Shown: positions 50,850-59,299, counted from the stretch's first letter. The stretch: DNA of 64,000 nt from Palleronia sp. THAF1 (GCF_009363795.1 NZ_CP045420.1:2337001-2401000); one strand, 5' to 3'. Translations and numbers: made by a program. Notes: generated by a model from the sequence alone, not told the origin.

Positions 50850-51791
50850 TCAGGCGGCGACGGTGACTTTCGCCGCTGACATCGGGGCCGCGACGGACGC
50901 CAACACATCGGCGAACTCATCGTCCTGCTGCGCCCGGTGAAGGGTCGCCGCCAGCATTCCAGCCTTGGACCCGCAGTCGAACCGCGTGCCGGAGAAGGCG
51001 AAACCGGCCAGACCCAGACGCGCGGCCCCGGCGGCTATGGCGTCGGTCAGTTGATATTCGCCGCCTGCACCGGGCTCTATCCGGTCGAGATCGGAGAAGA
51101 TCGACCCATCCAGCACGTAGCGGCCAACGACGGCCTGGCGCGACGGAGCATCCGTCGCATCGGGCTTTTCGACCATGCCGCGGGCGCGGATGATCTGGCC
51201 ATTGGTCTCGATGGGATCGAGGATACCGTAGGACGACACCTTATCGGACGCGACCTGCATGGAAGCGACCATGTGGCCCACACCGGCGGTTTGATAAGCA
51301 TCGACCATTTCCTTGATGCAGCCTTTGCCAAGGATCAGGTCATCCGGCAGGATTACGGCAACCGCACCGGGCAGCGCGTGGGCGGCGGCGCAGTTGACGG
51401 CGTGGCCAAGGCCCAGCGGCTCGTCCTGCATGACGAAGACGATATCGTGCTCGCACTCGCTGAGCGCCGCCTCTTCCAGCTTGCGCGCGATCTGGTTCTT
51501 GCCTTTGCGGCGCAACTGGCGGGCCAGGTTGGCATCTTGGCGTACGTGCCGTTCGATCGACGCCTTCGAGGGGTGGGACACGAAGATGAAGCGTTCGATA
51601 CCGGCGGCGCGCGCCTCGTCGATGGCGAACTGGATCAGCGGCGTGTCGATGACCGGCAACAGCTCTTTCGGGGTCGCCTTGGTGGCCGGCAGGAAACGGG
51701 TGCCAAGACCGGCGACCGGGAAAATTGCCGTGCGAACGGGCTGCGGAGCATGGGTGGCGCGGCTGGCTTGAGCGGAAATATCGAACATCAT
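50850..51791 (-). CDS. galU: UTP-glucose-1-phosphate uridylyltransferase
   Basis: Makes UDP-glucose, precursor of envelope sugars. The 313-residue protein has AIFPVAGLGTRFLPATKATPKE (nucleotide-binding signature), FVMQDEPLGLGHAV, VILPDDLI and GEYQLTDAI. Start ATG 51791 with AGGAGG upstream. It is divergent from the gpsA-HAD-ggpS operon, which uses a nucleotide-activated glucose donor, so the placement may be functional. The known GgpS donor is ADP-glucose rather than UDP-glucose. Confidence 0.95.
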   Translation of the reverse strand: MMFDISAQASRATHAPQPVRTAIFPVAGLGTRFLPATKATPKELLPVIDTPLIQFAIDEARAAGIERFIFVSHPSKASIERHVRQDANLARQLRRKGKNQIARKLEEAALSECEHDIVFVMQDEPLGLGHAVNCAAAHALPGAVAVILPDDLILGKGCIKEMVDAYQTAGVGHMVASMQVASDKVSSYGILDPIETNGQIIRARGMVEKPDATDAPSRQAVVGRYVLDGSIFSDLDRIEPGAGGEYQLTDAIAAGAARLGLAGFAFSGTRFDCGSKAGMLAATLHRAQQDDEFADVLASVAAPMSAAKVTVAA

Positions 51792-51891
51792 CTGCCTCCT
51801 TGATCGGGTGCGAGACTGGCTCGCTTGCGTTGTCGACAGGTATCAAGGGTAAACCGGGCGCGATTTAGGCAAATCAAAGGAATTTATTAAC

Positions 51892-51905
51892 TACGATTGA
51901 TCGTA
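51892..51905. promoter_or_regulatory. Palindrome in the galU-gpsA divergent region
   Basis: TACGAT and ATCGTA flank TG, a 6-bp perfect palindrome in an AT-rich patch (AATTTATTAAC just upstream). It is 55 bases before the gpsA start and is a candidate operator for the glucosylglycerol operon. Weak evidence alone. Confidence 0.3.
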
Positions 51906-51960
51906 CGCCTTTCCGCATCTCCCCCTTGCCGTTGCCTCTAACACCCACAGGTTAGGCGCC

Positions 51961-53076
51961 ATGGGATTGACCAAGACAGAAGCACGCGCGCTTTCGGCTG
52001 ACGCCGAACCTTACCAACGCATCGCGGTGATCGGCAGCGGCTCGTGGGGGACGGCGCTGGCGTCGGTCGCACGGCGTGCGGGGCGCGAGGTCGTGATCTG
52101 GGGCCGTGATCCACAGACCATCGCCGCTATCCGCGATGATGGCCGCAACCCGAAATACCTTGGCGATGTCGCCTTGCCCGACGGGATCGAGGCCACGACG
52201 GACATGGCCGAGGCCCTGGAGCGGGCAGAGGCCGTGCTGATCGTCACGCCGTCGAAGACCTTGCGCGAGGTCTGCGCCAAGATGCGCCCGCATCTGCAGC
52301 CCGGCGTACCAGTTGCCCTATGCGCCAAAGGGATCGAGGCCAAGACAGGCCTTCTGCTGGGAGAGGTCGCCGCCAGCGAGTTGCCCGGCCACCCCATCGG
52401 CGCGCTGTCTGGCCCTACCTTCGCGCGTGAAACGGTTCTGGCGCACCCCACCGCCGCCACCGTGGCCTTCGATTTCACCTACCGGGACCGGCTGGAGCCG
52501 TCGCAGAGTCCAGCCGCGCGTCTGGCCCTGTCGATGTCGTCCGATAGTTTCCGGCCTTATATCTCCGACGATCTGGTGGGTGTAGAGATCGGCGGCGCAG
52601 TCAAGAACGTCATCGCCATCGCATGTGGCATGATGTCGGGCGCCGGTTTTGCCGAAAACACCCGCGCCGCCCTGATCACGCGCGGCATGGACGAGATGAA
52701 GACGCTGGCCGAGAACCTTGGCGGTCGCCGCGAAACGGTGACGGGCCTGTCGGGTGCGGGCGATCTGACGCTGACGTGTTCTTCCACCACCTCGCGTAAC
52801 ATGAGCCTTGGCACGCAGCTGGGCAGTGGCCTCAAAAGGTCCGAATGCTTCGACGGCAAGCCCGTCGTGGTTGAGGGCGAGGTCAATTCCATTTCCGTCA
52901 TCGACTTGGCCGAGCGCATCGGTGTGACGCTGCCGATCTGTGCGGCGGTCCATGCGGTTCTGCACGACGGCGCAGATATCACGCAGACGTTCCGCGATCT
53001 GTGGTCCCAGCCCATCGAAGCCGAGCCCAAGGGCATGGCGATTCGCTTCCAGCATCCCTTCGGAGACCGCGCATGA
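51961..53076 (+). CDS. gpsA: Glycerol-3-phosphate dehydrogenase [NAD(P)+]
   Basis: Reduces dihydroxyacetone phosphate to glycerol-3-phosphate. The 371-residue protein has GSGSWGTALA at residues 24-33 for NAD(P) binding, and GAVKNVIAIACGMMSGAGF with the conserved catalytic Lys. It is longer than usual because of an N-terminal 20-residue extension and an insertion around residues 175-190. The stop overlaps the HAD phosphatase start (ATGA). As first gene before the phosphatase and ggpS it probably supplies glycerol-3-phosphate for the osmolyte. Confidence 0.93.
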   Translation: MGLTKTEARALSADAEPYQRIAVIGSGSWGTALASVARRAGREVVIWGRDPQTIAAIRDDGRNPKYLGDVALPDGIEATTDMAEALERAEAVLIVTPSKTLREVCAKMRPHLQPGVPVALCAKGIEAKTGLLLGEVAASELPGHPIGALSGPTFARETVLAHPTAATVAFDFTYRDRLEPSQSPAARLALSMSSDSFRPYISDDLVGVEIGGAVKNVIAIACGMMSGAGFAENTRAALITRGMDEMKTLAENLGGRRETVTGLSGAGDLTLTCSSTTSRNMSLGTQLGSGLKRSECFDGKPVVVEGEVNSISVIDLAERIGVTLPICAAVHAVLHDGADITQTFRDLWSQPIEAEPKGMAIRFQHPFGDRA

Positions 53077-53852
53077 CCGAGACACTGCCAACAGACCGCG
53101 ATATCGCCGGGTGCCGCTTCGTGCTGGCGACCGATCTTGACGGAACCTTCCTTGGCGGTAGCGAGGCCGATAGACAGGTCCTTTACGATTGGATCGAGGC
53201 GAACCGCGACACCGTCGGCCTGATCTTCGTGACCGGGCGCGACCCCGCCTTCATCGCCGAGCTGTGCGACGGTGGCGTTCCCTGGCCCGAATACGTCATC
53301 GGCGATGTGGGCACGACGATCGCAAAGGTCCACTCCGGCGATATCCGACCCATCGAGTCTTTGGAGAAGGACATCGCGGAGCTGTGGAACGACTCCGGCG
53401 ACCGCGTCCGCGAGGCGCTTGACGGCGTGTCGGGCCTGACGCTTCAAGAGACCGAATTTCGCTATCGCGTCAGCTATCACCTTCGGCCCGACCTTCTGGA
53501 CAAGGAAACCGTGCGGCAGGTCGAGGATATGGGGTTCGACTGGATCGCCTCTGACGGGAAGTACTTCGACGTGCTGCCCAAGGGTATCAGCAAAGGCCCG
53601 TCCTTGAAAAAGCTGGTGTCGCACCTGGCCATTTCGCCGAACGCCGTATTGGCGGCGGGCGATACGTTGAACGACCTGTCGATGCTGGAATGCGGATTGC
53701 CCGCCGTCGCAGTCGGCGGATCGGAAGACGCTTTGGTCGAACGCGTCGAACCCCTGCCCCACGTCTATATCGCGCAGGCGATCGGTGCCGCCGGTATTTC
53801 CGAGGCAATCGCCGCGCGCGATATGCACGACACACCACCCAACCACGACTGA
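53073..53852 (+). CDS. HAD-IIB phosphatase (probable glucosylglycerol-phosphate phosphatase)
   Basis: A 259-residue HAD phosphatase of the sucrose-phosphate phosphatase type. Motif I is LATDLDGTFLGG (Asp21 and Asp23), motif II is VTGRDP, Lys is in KGPSLKKL, and motif IV is AGDTLNDLSML. Some bacteria carry a bifunctional GgpP-GgpS enzyme with a HAD domain fused to GgpS; here the two parts are separate adjacent genes. It should remove phosphate from glucosylglycerol phosphate. Overlaps gpsA by four bases; ggpS starts 27 bases later. Confidence 0.85.
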   Translation: MTETLPTDRDIAGCRFVLATDLDGTFLGGSEADRQVLYDWIEANRDTVGLIFVTGRDPAFIAELCDGGVPWPEYVIGDVGTTIAKVHSGDIRPIESLEKDIAELWNDSGDRVREALDGVSGLTLQETEFRYRVSYHLRPDLLDKETVRQVEDMGFDWIASDGKYFDVLPKGISKGPSLKKLVSHLAISPNAVLAAGDTLNDLSMLECGLPAVAVGGSEDALVERVEPLPHVYIAQAIGAAGISEAIAARDMHDTPPNHD

Positions 53853-53879
53853 CGCCCAACCTCGCCACAAGGAAGCCCC

Positions 53880-55364
53880 ATGTCTTCGGATCTTGTCATC
53901 GTCTACCACCGCCAACCCTATGAAGAGGTCGAGCGCGACGGAGAGATCGTGCGCATCGAAAACAAAAGCCCCAACGGCATCGTCCCGACGCTCAAAGGGT
54001 TCTTCGGGCGGGTGGACAAAGGGGCGTGGGTGGCCTGGAAACTGTCCGAGACACCGTCGAACCCCGATTTCGAGCGCGTCATCGAGATCGAGGACAGCTA
54101 CGGCAAGTACTCCGTCAGCCGCCTGCCGCTGACCGAGGCGCAGGTCAAATCGTTCTATCACGTCACCTCGAAAGAGGCATTCTGGCCGATTCTGCACTCC
54201 TTCAAAGAAAAGTACGACTACGACCCCGTCGACTGGCCGACGTTCCGCGAGGTCAACTGGGCCTTCGCCGAGGCCGCGGCGAACGAGGCCGCGCAGGGGG
54301 CCGTTGTCTGGGTTCACGATTACAACCTGTGGCTTGTGCCCGGTTACCTGCGCAAGCTGCGTCCCGACCTGCGGATCAGCTTCTTCCACCACACGCCCTT
54401 CCCATCGGCAGACATGTTCAACGTGCTGCCGTGGCGGCGCGAAATTGTGGAATCGCTTCTTGCCTGTGATGTCGTCGGCTTCCACATCCCGCGCTATGCG
54501 GCGAACTTCGTGGGCGTTGCCGAAAGTCTGTTCGACATCGAAACAGGCCCGCGCGAGCCTGTGAACCCCGATTTCGTCAAGGAAGGCGTGGCTTTGAACG
54601 AACGCCGCGTGGCGGAGGTTCTGACCTTCCGCGACCACAAGGTGCGCGTTCTCGCCTCGCCGGTGGGGGTCGACATGGACTTCATCGAAGAGAAAGCCGC
54701 GCTGGAGGATACGCAGATCCGCGCGCGTGAGATCCGCTCTGAGGCGGCTGGCAGCCAGTTCGTACTGTCGGTCGGGCGGACCGATTACACCAAGGGCGGC
54801 ACCGACCAGCTGATGAGCTTCGAGCGCGTGCTGGACGAACACCCCGAGCTGCACGGCAAGGTGCGGCTGATGCACGTGTCTGTCAGCGCGAACCGCAACA
54901 TGACGGTCTATGAGGGCATCCAGAACGAGATCGAAGCCACGGTCGGGCGGATCAACGGTCGTTTCGGCTCTTTCGACTGGACGCCCGTAACCTTGATGAG
55001 CCGCGCGATCCCGTTCGACGATCTGGTCAGCTATTACCGCGCCGCAGATGTATGTTGGATCACGCCGCTGGCGGATGGCATGAACCTTGTCGCCAAAGAG
55101 TTCGCGGCCTGCCGCTCTGACCTGCGCGGCGCGCTGGTCCTTTCGGAATATGCGGGTGCCGCGGTCGAGATGGGATCGGCGATCCTGGCCAATCCGTTCA
55201 GCCACAAGTCCATGGACAAGGCGCTTTTGCAGGCGTTGCACATGCCAGAGAACGAACAGGAAGATCGTATGCGCCACATGCGCGACACGATCCGAAAGTA
55301 CGATATCTCCGCATGGGCGGAAGATCAGATGGCCGGATTTGCAGGCTTCGACGACCCTGCCTGA
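53880..55364 (+). CDS. ggpS: Glucosylglycerol-phosphate synthase (GT20)
   Basis: A 494-residue glycosyltransferase of the GT20 (trehalose-6-phosphate synthase) family. It follows the cyanobacterial GgpS pattern: LVIVYHRQPYEEV, ENKSPNGIVPTLKGFFG, SFYHVTSKEAFWPILHSF, FFHHTPFPSADMFNVLPW and CDVVGFHIPRYAANFVGV. GgpS joins glucose from ADP-glucose to glycerol-3-phosphate. Upstream gpsA and the HAD phosphatase supply substrate and the final step, giving the compatible solute glucosylglycerol. Trehalose-phosphate synthase is the alternative but fits less well. Followed by a hairpin. Confidence 0.92.
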   Translation: MSSDLVIVYHRQPYEEVERDGEIVRIENKSPNGIVPTLKGFFGRVDKGAWVAWKLSETPSNPDFERVIEIEDSYGKYSVSRLPLTEAQVKSFYHVTSKEAFWPILHSFKEKYDYDPVDWPTFREVNWAFAEAAANEAAQGAVVWVHDYNLWLVPGYLRKLRPDLRISFFHHTPFPSADMFNVLPWRREIVESLLACDVVGFHIPRYAANFVGVAESLFDIETGPREPVNPDFVKEGVALNERRVAEVLTFRDHKVRVLASPVGVDMDFIEEKAALEDTQIRAREIRSEAAGSQFVLSVGRTDYTKGGTDQLMSFERVLDEHPELHGKVRLMHVSVSANRNMTVYEGIQNEIEATVGRINGRFGSFDWTPVTLMSRAIPFDDLVSYYRAADVCWITPLADGMNLVAKEFAACRSDLRGALVLSEYAGAAVEMGSAILANPFSHKSMDKALLQALHMPENEQEDRMRHMRDTIRKYDISAWAEDQMAGFAGFDDPA

Positions 55365-55369
55365 GAAGA

Positions 55370-55392
55370 GCACGCCACCGATGGTGGCGTGC
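55370..55392. terminator. Hairpin terminator after ggpS
   Basis: GCACGCCACC and GGTGGCGTGC form a perfect 10-bp stem with loop GAT, five bases after the ggpS stop. AATGCTAAAAC follows; no strong U-tract. It separates the osmolyte operon from the repair operon. Confidence 0.7.
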
Positions 55393-55457
55393 AATGCTAA
55401 AACGTCTGACACCTGAAGACTCTGTGACTCCATGTCCCCTAGTAACGTGCGCTTTGT

Positions 55458-55472
55458 GAACATATAGTGAAC
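55458..55472. promoter_or_regulatory. LexA (SOS) box, GAAC-N7-GAAC
   Basis: GAAC at 55458 and GAAC at 55469 are separated by exactly seven bases (ATATAGT). This is the reverse complement of the GTTC-N7-GTTC direct repeat recognised by LexA in alphaproteobacteria. It ends two bases before the start codon of the radical SAM gene, where a repressor would block initiation. The following genes are predicted DNA repair genes, which strengthens the call. Confidence 0.65.
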
Positions 55473-55474
55473 GA

Positions 55475-56710
55475 ATGGCGCGATTCACACTCGACGAAAA
55501 ACTGGCGATCCTGTCCGATGCCGCGAAATACGATGCGTCCTGCGCCTCGTCCGGCACATCGCGACGCGATTCCCGCAAGGGCGATGGCTTGGGGTCCACC
55601 GAAGGATCGGGCATCTGCCACGCCTACGCACCGGACGGGCGGTGCATCAGCCTGCTGAAAATTCTGCTGACCAACTTCTGCATCTACGACTGCGCGTATT
55701 GCATCAACCGCGTGTCATCGAACGTCACGCGGGCGCGGTTCACGGTGGATGAGGTCGTGACGCTGACGACCGAATTCTACCGGCGCAATTACATCGAAGG
55801 GCTGTTCCTGTCGTCGGGGATCGTGCGCTCGCCAGATGAGACGATGCTCGAAATGGTACAAATTGCGCGCAAATTGCGGGTGGAGCATCGGTTCAAAGGG
55901 TATATCCACCTTAAAACCATCCCTGACGCCGACCCCGATCTGATCGCCGAGGCGGGCGCGCTAGCGGACCGTCTGTCCATCAACGTCGAACTGCCCACGG
56001 ACGCCAGCGTGAAGGCCTATGCGCCCGAAAAGCACCCCGAAACCATCCGCAAGGCGATGGCGGATGTGCGGTTGCGCAAGGACGCGACCAAGGACCGGTC
56101 GCACACCGGCAAGCGGCCCCCGAAGTTCGCGCCCGCAGGCCAGTCCACGCAGATGATCGTGGGGGCCGATGGGTCCAACGATGCTGCTATTCTTGGGCAG
56201 TCGACGCGCCTTTACTCCAGCTACAAGCTGAAACGCGTCTACTATTCCGCCTTTTCGCCCATTCCCGACGCGACCGCCAAACTGCCGCTGATCCGTCCGC
56301 CGTTGGAGCGTGAGCATCGCTTGTATCAGGCCGACTGGCTGCTGCGATTCTACGGCTTCGGGTTGGACGAGATCACCGGCACGACCGCGGACGGTAACCT
56401 TGATCTGCAGATCGACCCGAAGCTGGCGTGGGCCTTGCAGAACCGCCATCACTTCCCGCTGGATGTGAACCGCGCCACGCGTGAGATGCTGCTGCGCGTT
56501 CCGGGCTTCGGCGTGAAGACGGTGAACCGCATCCTGACCTCTCGCCGGCACAGAAACTTGCGATATGAGGACCTTAACCGCATGGGGGCCAGTCTGAAGA
56601 AAGCGCGCGCCTTCATCACGGCGCAGGGCTGGTCGCCCGGCGCGCTGACCGACACGGCTGACCTGCGCGCGCGCTTCGCGCCGCCGCCCGAGCAGTTGAG
56701 CCTGTTCTGA
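55475..56710 (+). CDS. SplB-like radical SAM protein with HhH domain (putative DNA modification/repair)
   Basis: A 411-residue radical SAM protein. CIYDCAYCINR (Cys69, Cys73, Cys76) binds the 4Fe-4S cluster and SAM. A C-terminal helix-hairpin-helix (LLRVPGFGVKTVNRIL) should bind DNA. This matches the family called putative DNA modification/repair radical SAM protein (TIGR03916), related to spore photoproduct lyase in the N-terminal part. The substrate lesion is unknown. It almost always pairs with the next gene, as here, with a one-base overlap. Confidence 0.88.
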   Translation: MARFTLDEKLAILSDAAKYDASCASSGTSRRDSRKGDGLGSTEGSGICHAYAPDGRCISLLKILLTNFCIYDCAYCINRVSSNVTRARFTVDEVVTLTTEFYRRNYIEGLFLSSGIVRSPDETMLEMVQIARKLRVEHRFKGYIHLKTIPDADPDLIAEAGALADRLSINVELPTDASVKAYAPEKHPETIRKAMADVRLRKDATKDRSHTGKRPPKFAPAGQSTQMIVGADGSNDAAILGQSTRLYSSYKLKRVYYSAFSPIPDATAKLPLIRPPLEREHRLYQADWLLRFYGFGLDEITGTTADGNLDLQIDPKLAWALQNRHHFPLDVNRATREMLLRVPGFGVKTVNRILTSRRHRNLRYEDLNRMGASLKKARAFITAQGWSPGALTDTADLRARFAPPPEQLSLF

Positions 56711-58149
56711 TGCCCACGATCCGGGTCCCCACGCGGAACACCGCGCAGGCTTGGAGAGACGCGGCGCGGGGGTTGGTGGCCGGTGGTGTGCCGCCAGAGG
56801 ACGTGATCTGGCAGTATGGTGAATGCGCAGATGACCTGTTCGCCGAAGCGCCCACCGTCCCGCCAACGGGTGATTTGCGCGTACCGAAATCCTTCGTCGA
56901 GCTGACCCAGAACGTGTGCTGGCATGCCGATCCGGAACGGTTCGCCCGGCTGTATGCGCTGCTTTGGCGGCTGCGCGATACGCCCGGACTGATGTCCGAC
57001 CGAGGGGATGCTGGGTTGGCAAAGCTGCGTGAGATGGAAAAGTCGGTCAATCGCGACAAGCACAAGATGAAAGCGTTCCTGCGCTTTCGCGAGATCGACG
57101 CGCTGAACGACACCCGCCGCCGCTTCGCCGCTTGGTTCGAGCCGTCGCACCATATCGTCGAGCCGCTGGCGGGCTTCTTCATGCGCCGGTTCGGAGACAT
57201 GGATTGGGTGATCGTCACGCCCGATCTGACCGCGACGTTCACGGATGGGGACGTTGTCTTCTCGGACGGCCAGCCAAAGCCGCCCCTGCCCGAGGATGCG
57301 ACGGAAGAGCTTTGGTCCACCTATTTCCGGAACATCTTCAATCCCGCGCGCCTGAAGATAAAGGCGATGCAGGCGGAGATGCCGAAGAAATACTGGAAGA
57401 ACATGCCCGAAGCCGCGCTGATCCCGGAACTCATCGCCAGCGCAGAGACGCGGGTGCGGCAGATGCAGGCCAGCGCGCCGACGCTGCCGCCTGTGCGGGC
57501 CGCGAAGATTACGGAGCGACTGATGATGGACCAAGAAATGCCGCCCCCCGCCACCGATCTTGAGGCTTTGCGCCGCGATGCGGGCGGATGCACGCGCTGC
57601 CCGCTGTATTCGGATGCGACGCAGGTGGTGATGGGCGAAGGACCGTTGGACGCGCCGCTGATGATCGTCGGCGAACAGCCCGGCGATCAGGAGGATCTGG
57701 CGGGACGCCCCTTCGTCGGCCCTGCCGGGCAGCTCTTCGATCAGATCGCGGCAGAGGTTGGCCTGCCGCGTGACCGGGCCTTCGTGACGAACGCCGTCAA
57801 ACATTTCAAATTCACCGCGCGCGGCAAGCGGCGCATCCACCAGAAGCCTGACGCTGGCGAAGTGCAGGCCTGCCGCTGGTGGCTCGACGCGGAACGCCAG
57901 CTGGTGAAACCCGGCTTGATTTTGGCGATGGGCGCGACGGCTGCAGGCGCGCTGACCGGGCGCGCGGCGGGCATCATGAACCGCCGCGGCACGTTCGAGG
58001 AAACGCCGGACGGCACGCCGGTCCTGCTGACACTGCACCCGTCCTACCTGCTGCGCGTCCCCAATGCCCAAGCGAAAGAAGCCGCTACCCGCGGCTTCCG
58101 CGCCGATCTGGCGCAGGCTGCCGATTGGTTGAAGGAGCATGCCGCATGA
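56710..58149 (+). CDS. DUF4130-UdgX fusion, uracil-DNA-binding protein
   Basis: A 479-residue fusion. The N-terminal DUF4130-type domain spans about residues 80-245. The C-terminal UdgX-type uracil-DNA glycosylase domain has GEQPGDQED at 321-329, GRPFVGPAGQLFD, and GKRRIHQKP, where His377 is the residue that in UdgX forms a covalent bond to abasic DNA after uracil removal. CTRC (294-297) probably holds the iron-sulfur cluster. The start codon overlaps the preceding stop (TGATG). It is the expected partner of the radical SAM protein. Confidence 0.9.
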   Translation: MPTIRVPTRNTAQAWRDAARGLVAGGVPPEDVIWQYGECADDLFAEAPTVPPTGDLRVPKSFVELTQNVCWHADPERFARLYALLWRLRDTPGLMSDRGDAGLAKLREMEKSVNRDKHKMKAFLRFREIDALNDTRRRFAAWFEPSHHIVEPLAGFFMRRFGDMDWVIVTPDLTATFTDGDVVFSDGQPKPPLPEDATEELWSTYFRNIFNPARLKIKAMQAEMPKKYWKNMPEAALIPELIASAETRVRQMQASAPTLPPVRAAKITERLMMDQEMPPPATDLEALRRDAGGCTRCPLYSDATQVVMGEGPLDAPLMIVGEQPGDQEDLAGRPFVGPAGQLFDQIAAEVGLPRDRAFVTNAVKHFKFTARGKRRIHQKPDAGEVQACRWWLDAERQLVKPGLILAMGATAAGALTGRAAGIMNRRGTFEETPDGTPVLLTLHPSYLLRVPNAQAKEAATRGFRADLAQAADWLKEHAA

Positions 58150-58415
58150 CCGATGCAATCCACGTCACTGTTCAGGGCCGCGTTCAAGGCGTCGGCTTTC
58201 GCGCCTGGACGCAACGCACGGCCCGCGATCTTGGCCTGACGGGATGGGTGCGCAATCGCGACGACGGCAGCGTCGAGGCGGTTTTCGAAGGCGATAGCGA
58301 ATCGCTGCGCAAGATGCAGGAGGCGCTGCGTAAAGGCCCCGCGCCGTCCAAGGTCGCTGACGTGTCGGCACGCGATACCGAAACCGCGGGCGCTGTGGAT
58401 TTTCAGATACGCTAG
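58146..58415 (+). CDS. acyP: Acylphosphatase
   Basis: An 89-residue acylphosphatase that hydrolyses acyl phosphates such as acetyl phosphate. GRVQGVGFR holds Arg19, and Asn37 is in WVRNRDDGSVE; both catalytic residues are present. ATG 58146 overlaps the UdgX stop (ATGA), so it is translationally coupled to the repair genes. Whether this coupling is functional is unknown. Confidence 0.93.
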   Translation: MTDAIHVTVQGRVQGVGFRAWTQRTARDLGLTGWVRNRDDGSVEAVFEGDSESLRKMQEALRKGPAPSKVADVSARDTETAGAVDFQIR

Positions 58416-58526
58416 CCGCGCCCGGCGATTTCGTGATTTGGGCCGCGCGCTACCTCGTGTTAACTAGTTGTGGGCAGAATGACCGGGATAACCCGGCGCC
58501 GAACCATCAAGCTACGAGGCATAGCG

Positions 58527-58826
58527 ATGACAAAATTTATCACCCTGACACTGACCGGGATTCTTCTGGCAGGCACCGTTCACGCTGGCGCCATCGAGCG
58601 TGCGTGCAAGCGATCCGACCGCGCGGCGGGCAAGCAGGCGCTGTGCAGCTGCATTCAGCAGGTCGCGGACGTGACGCTGGACCGTCGCGATCAGCGGCTG
58701 GCGGCCAAGTTCTTCCGCGATCCACACATGGCGCAGGAAATTCGCCAGTCCGACCGCTCGAACCATGAAGTGTTCTGGAAGAAGTACCGCGCCTTCGGCA
58801 GCGCCGCAGAGAATTACTGCAGCTGA
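58527..58826 (+). CDS. Small secreted protein of unknown function
   Basis: A 99-residue protein with a Sec signal (FITLTLTGILLAGTVHAGA). The mature part has three cysteines (ACKRSDR, LCSCIQQ) and a C-terminal ENYCS, and a helical charged region (RRDQRLAAKFFRDPHMAQEI). I do not recognise the family; small cysteine proteins of this kind are common in Rhodobacterales. Starts at ATG 58527; a longer frame from 58470 adds a basic leader. Confidence 0.65.
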   Translation: MTKFITLTLTGILLAGTVHAGAIERACKRSDRAAGKQALCSCIQQVADVTLDRRDQRLAAKFFRDPHMAQEIRQSDRSNHEVFWKKYRAFGSAAENYCS

Positions 58827-59257
58827 TCCAGCAGCCCATCGGCAGCGCGTTCGATCAGCCGCAGTGCGCCGTCGAAATCGCGGGTGTGATAGGGGTCGGG
58901 CACGTCTTGCCCTGCATCCCCCGCGAACGGCGCAAGCAGGCGCACCGGGGTCTTGTTCCCGGTCGGGCGCAGCGCCTCTACATCCCGCTGGTTCTGTCGA
59001 TCCGTCACGAGGATAAGGTCGAACCGCGCGAAGTCATCCGGGCCAACCTGCCGCGCGCGCAGATCGGACAGGTCATATCCGGCCTCCCGCGCCGCCGCGA
59101 TCATCGGACCGTAGGGCGGATTGCCGATATGCCAGTCGCCCGTTCCAGCGCTATCGATCTGCCAATCCAACCCACGCGATTCGGCCTTCGCGCGCAGCAC
59201 GGCTTCGGCGCTGGGTGAGCGGCAGATGTTTCCAAGACAGACGACGAGGATACGCAT
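58814..59257 (-). CDS. Low-molecular-weight protein tyrosine phosphatase
   Basis: A 147-residue enzyme. The P-loop CLGNICRS gives Cys7 and Arg13, and DPY in VPDPYHTRD supplies the acid. Dephosphorylates tyrosine phosphate; in bacteria often regulates capsule or exopolysaccharide synthesis, although no partner kinase is near. The 3' end overlaps the small secreted protein gene by 13 bases on the opposite strand. Confidence 0.93.
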   Translation of the reverse strand: MRILVVCLGNICRSPSAEAVLRAKAESRGLDWQIDSAGTGDWHIGNPPYGPMIAAAREAGYDLSDLRARQVGPDDFARFDLILVTDRQNQRDVEALRPTGNKTPVRLLAPFAGDAGQDVPDPYHTRDFDGALRLIERAADGLLDQLQ

Positions 59258-59299
59258 GACCTGGAACCTAGCCGATCAACTACCGCAGTCGAGCCGCGA

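Noticed and set aside
52557-55463. A 968-codon open frame on the minus strand opposite gpsA, the HAD gene and ggpS
   Set aside because: It is antisense to three genes with clear motifs. Its composition (His, Arg, Gln, Val rich, no domains) is typical of the antisense frame of GC-rich codons.
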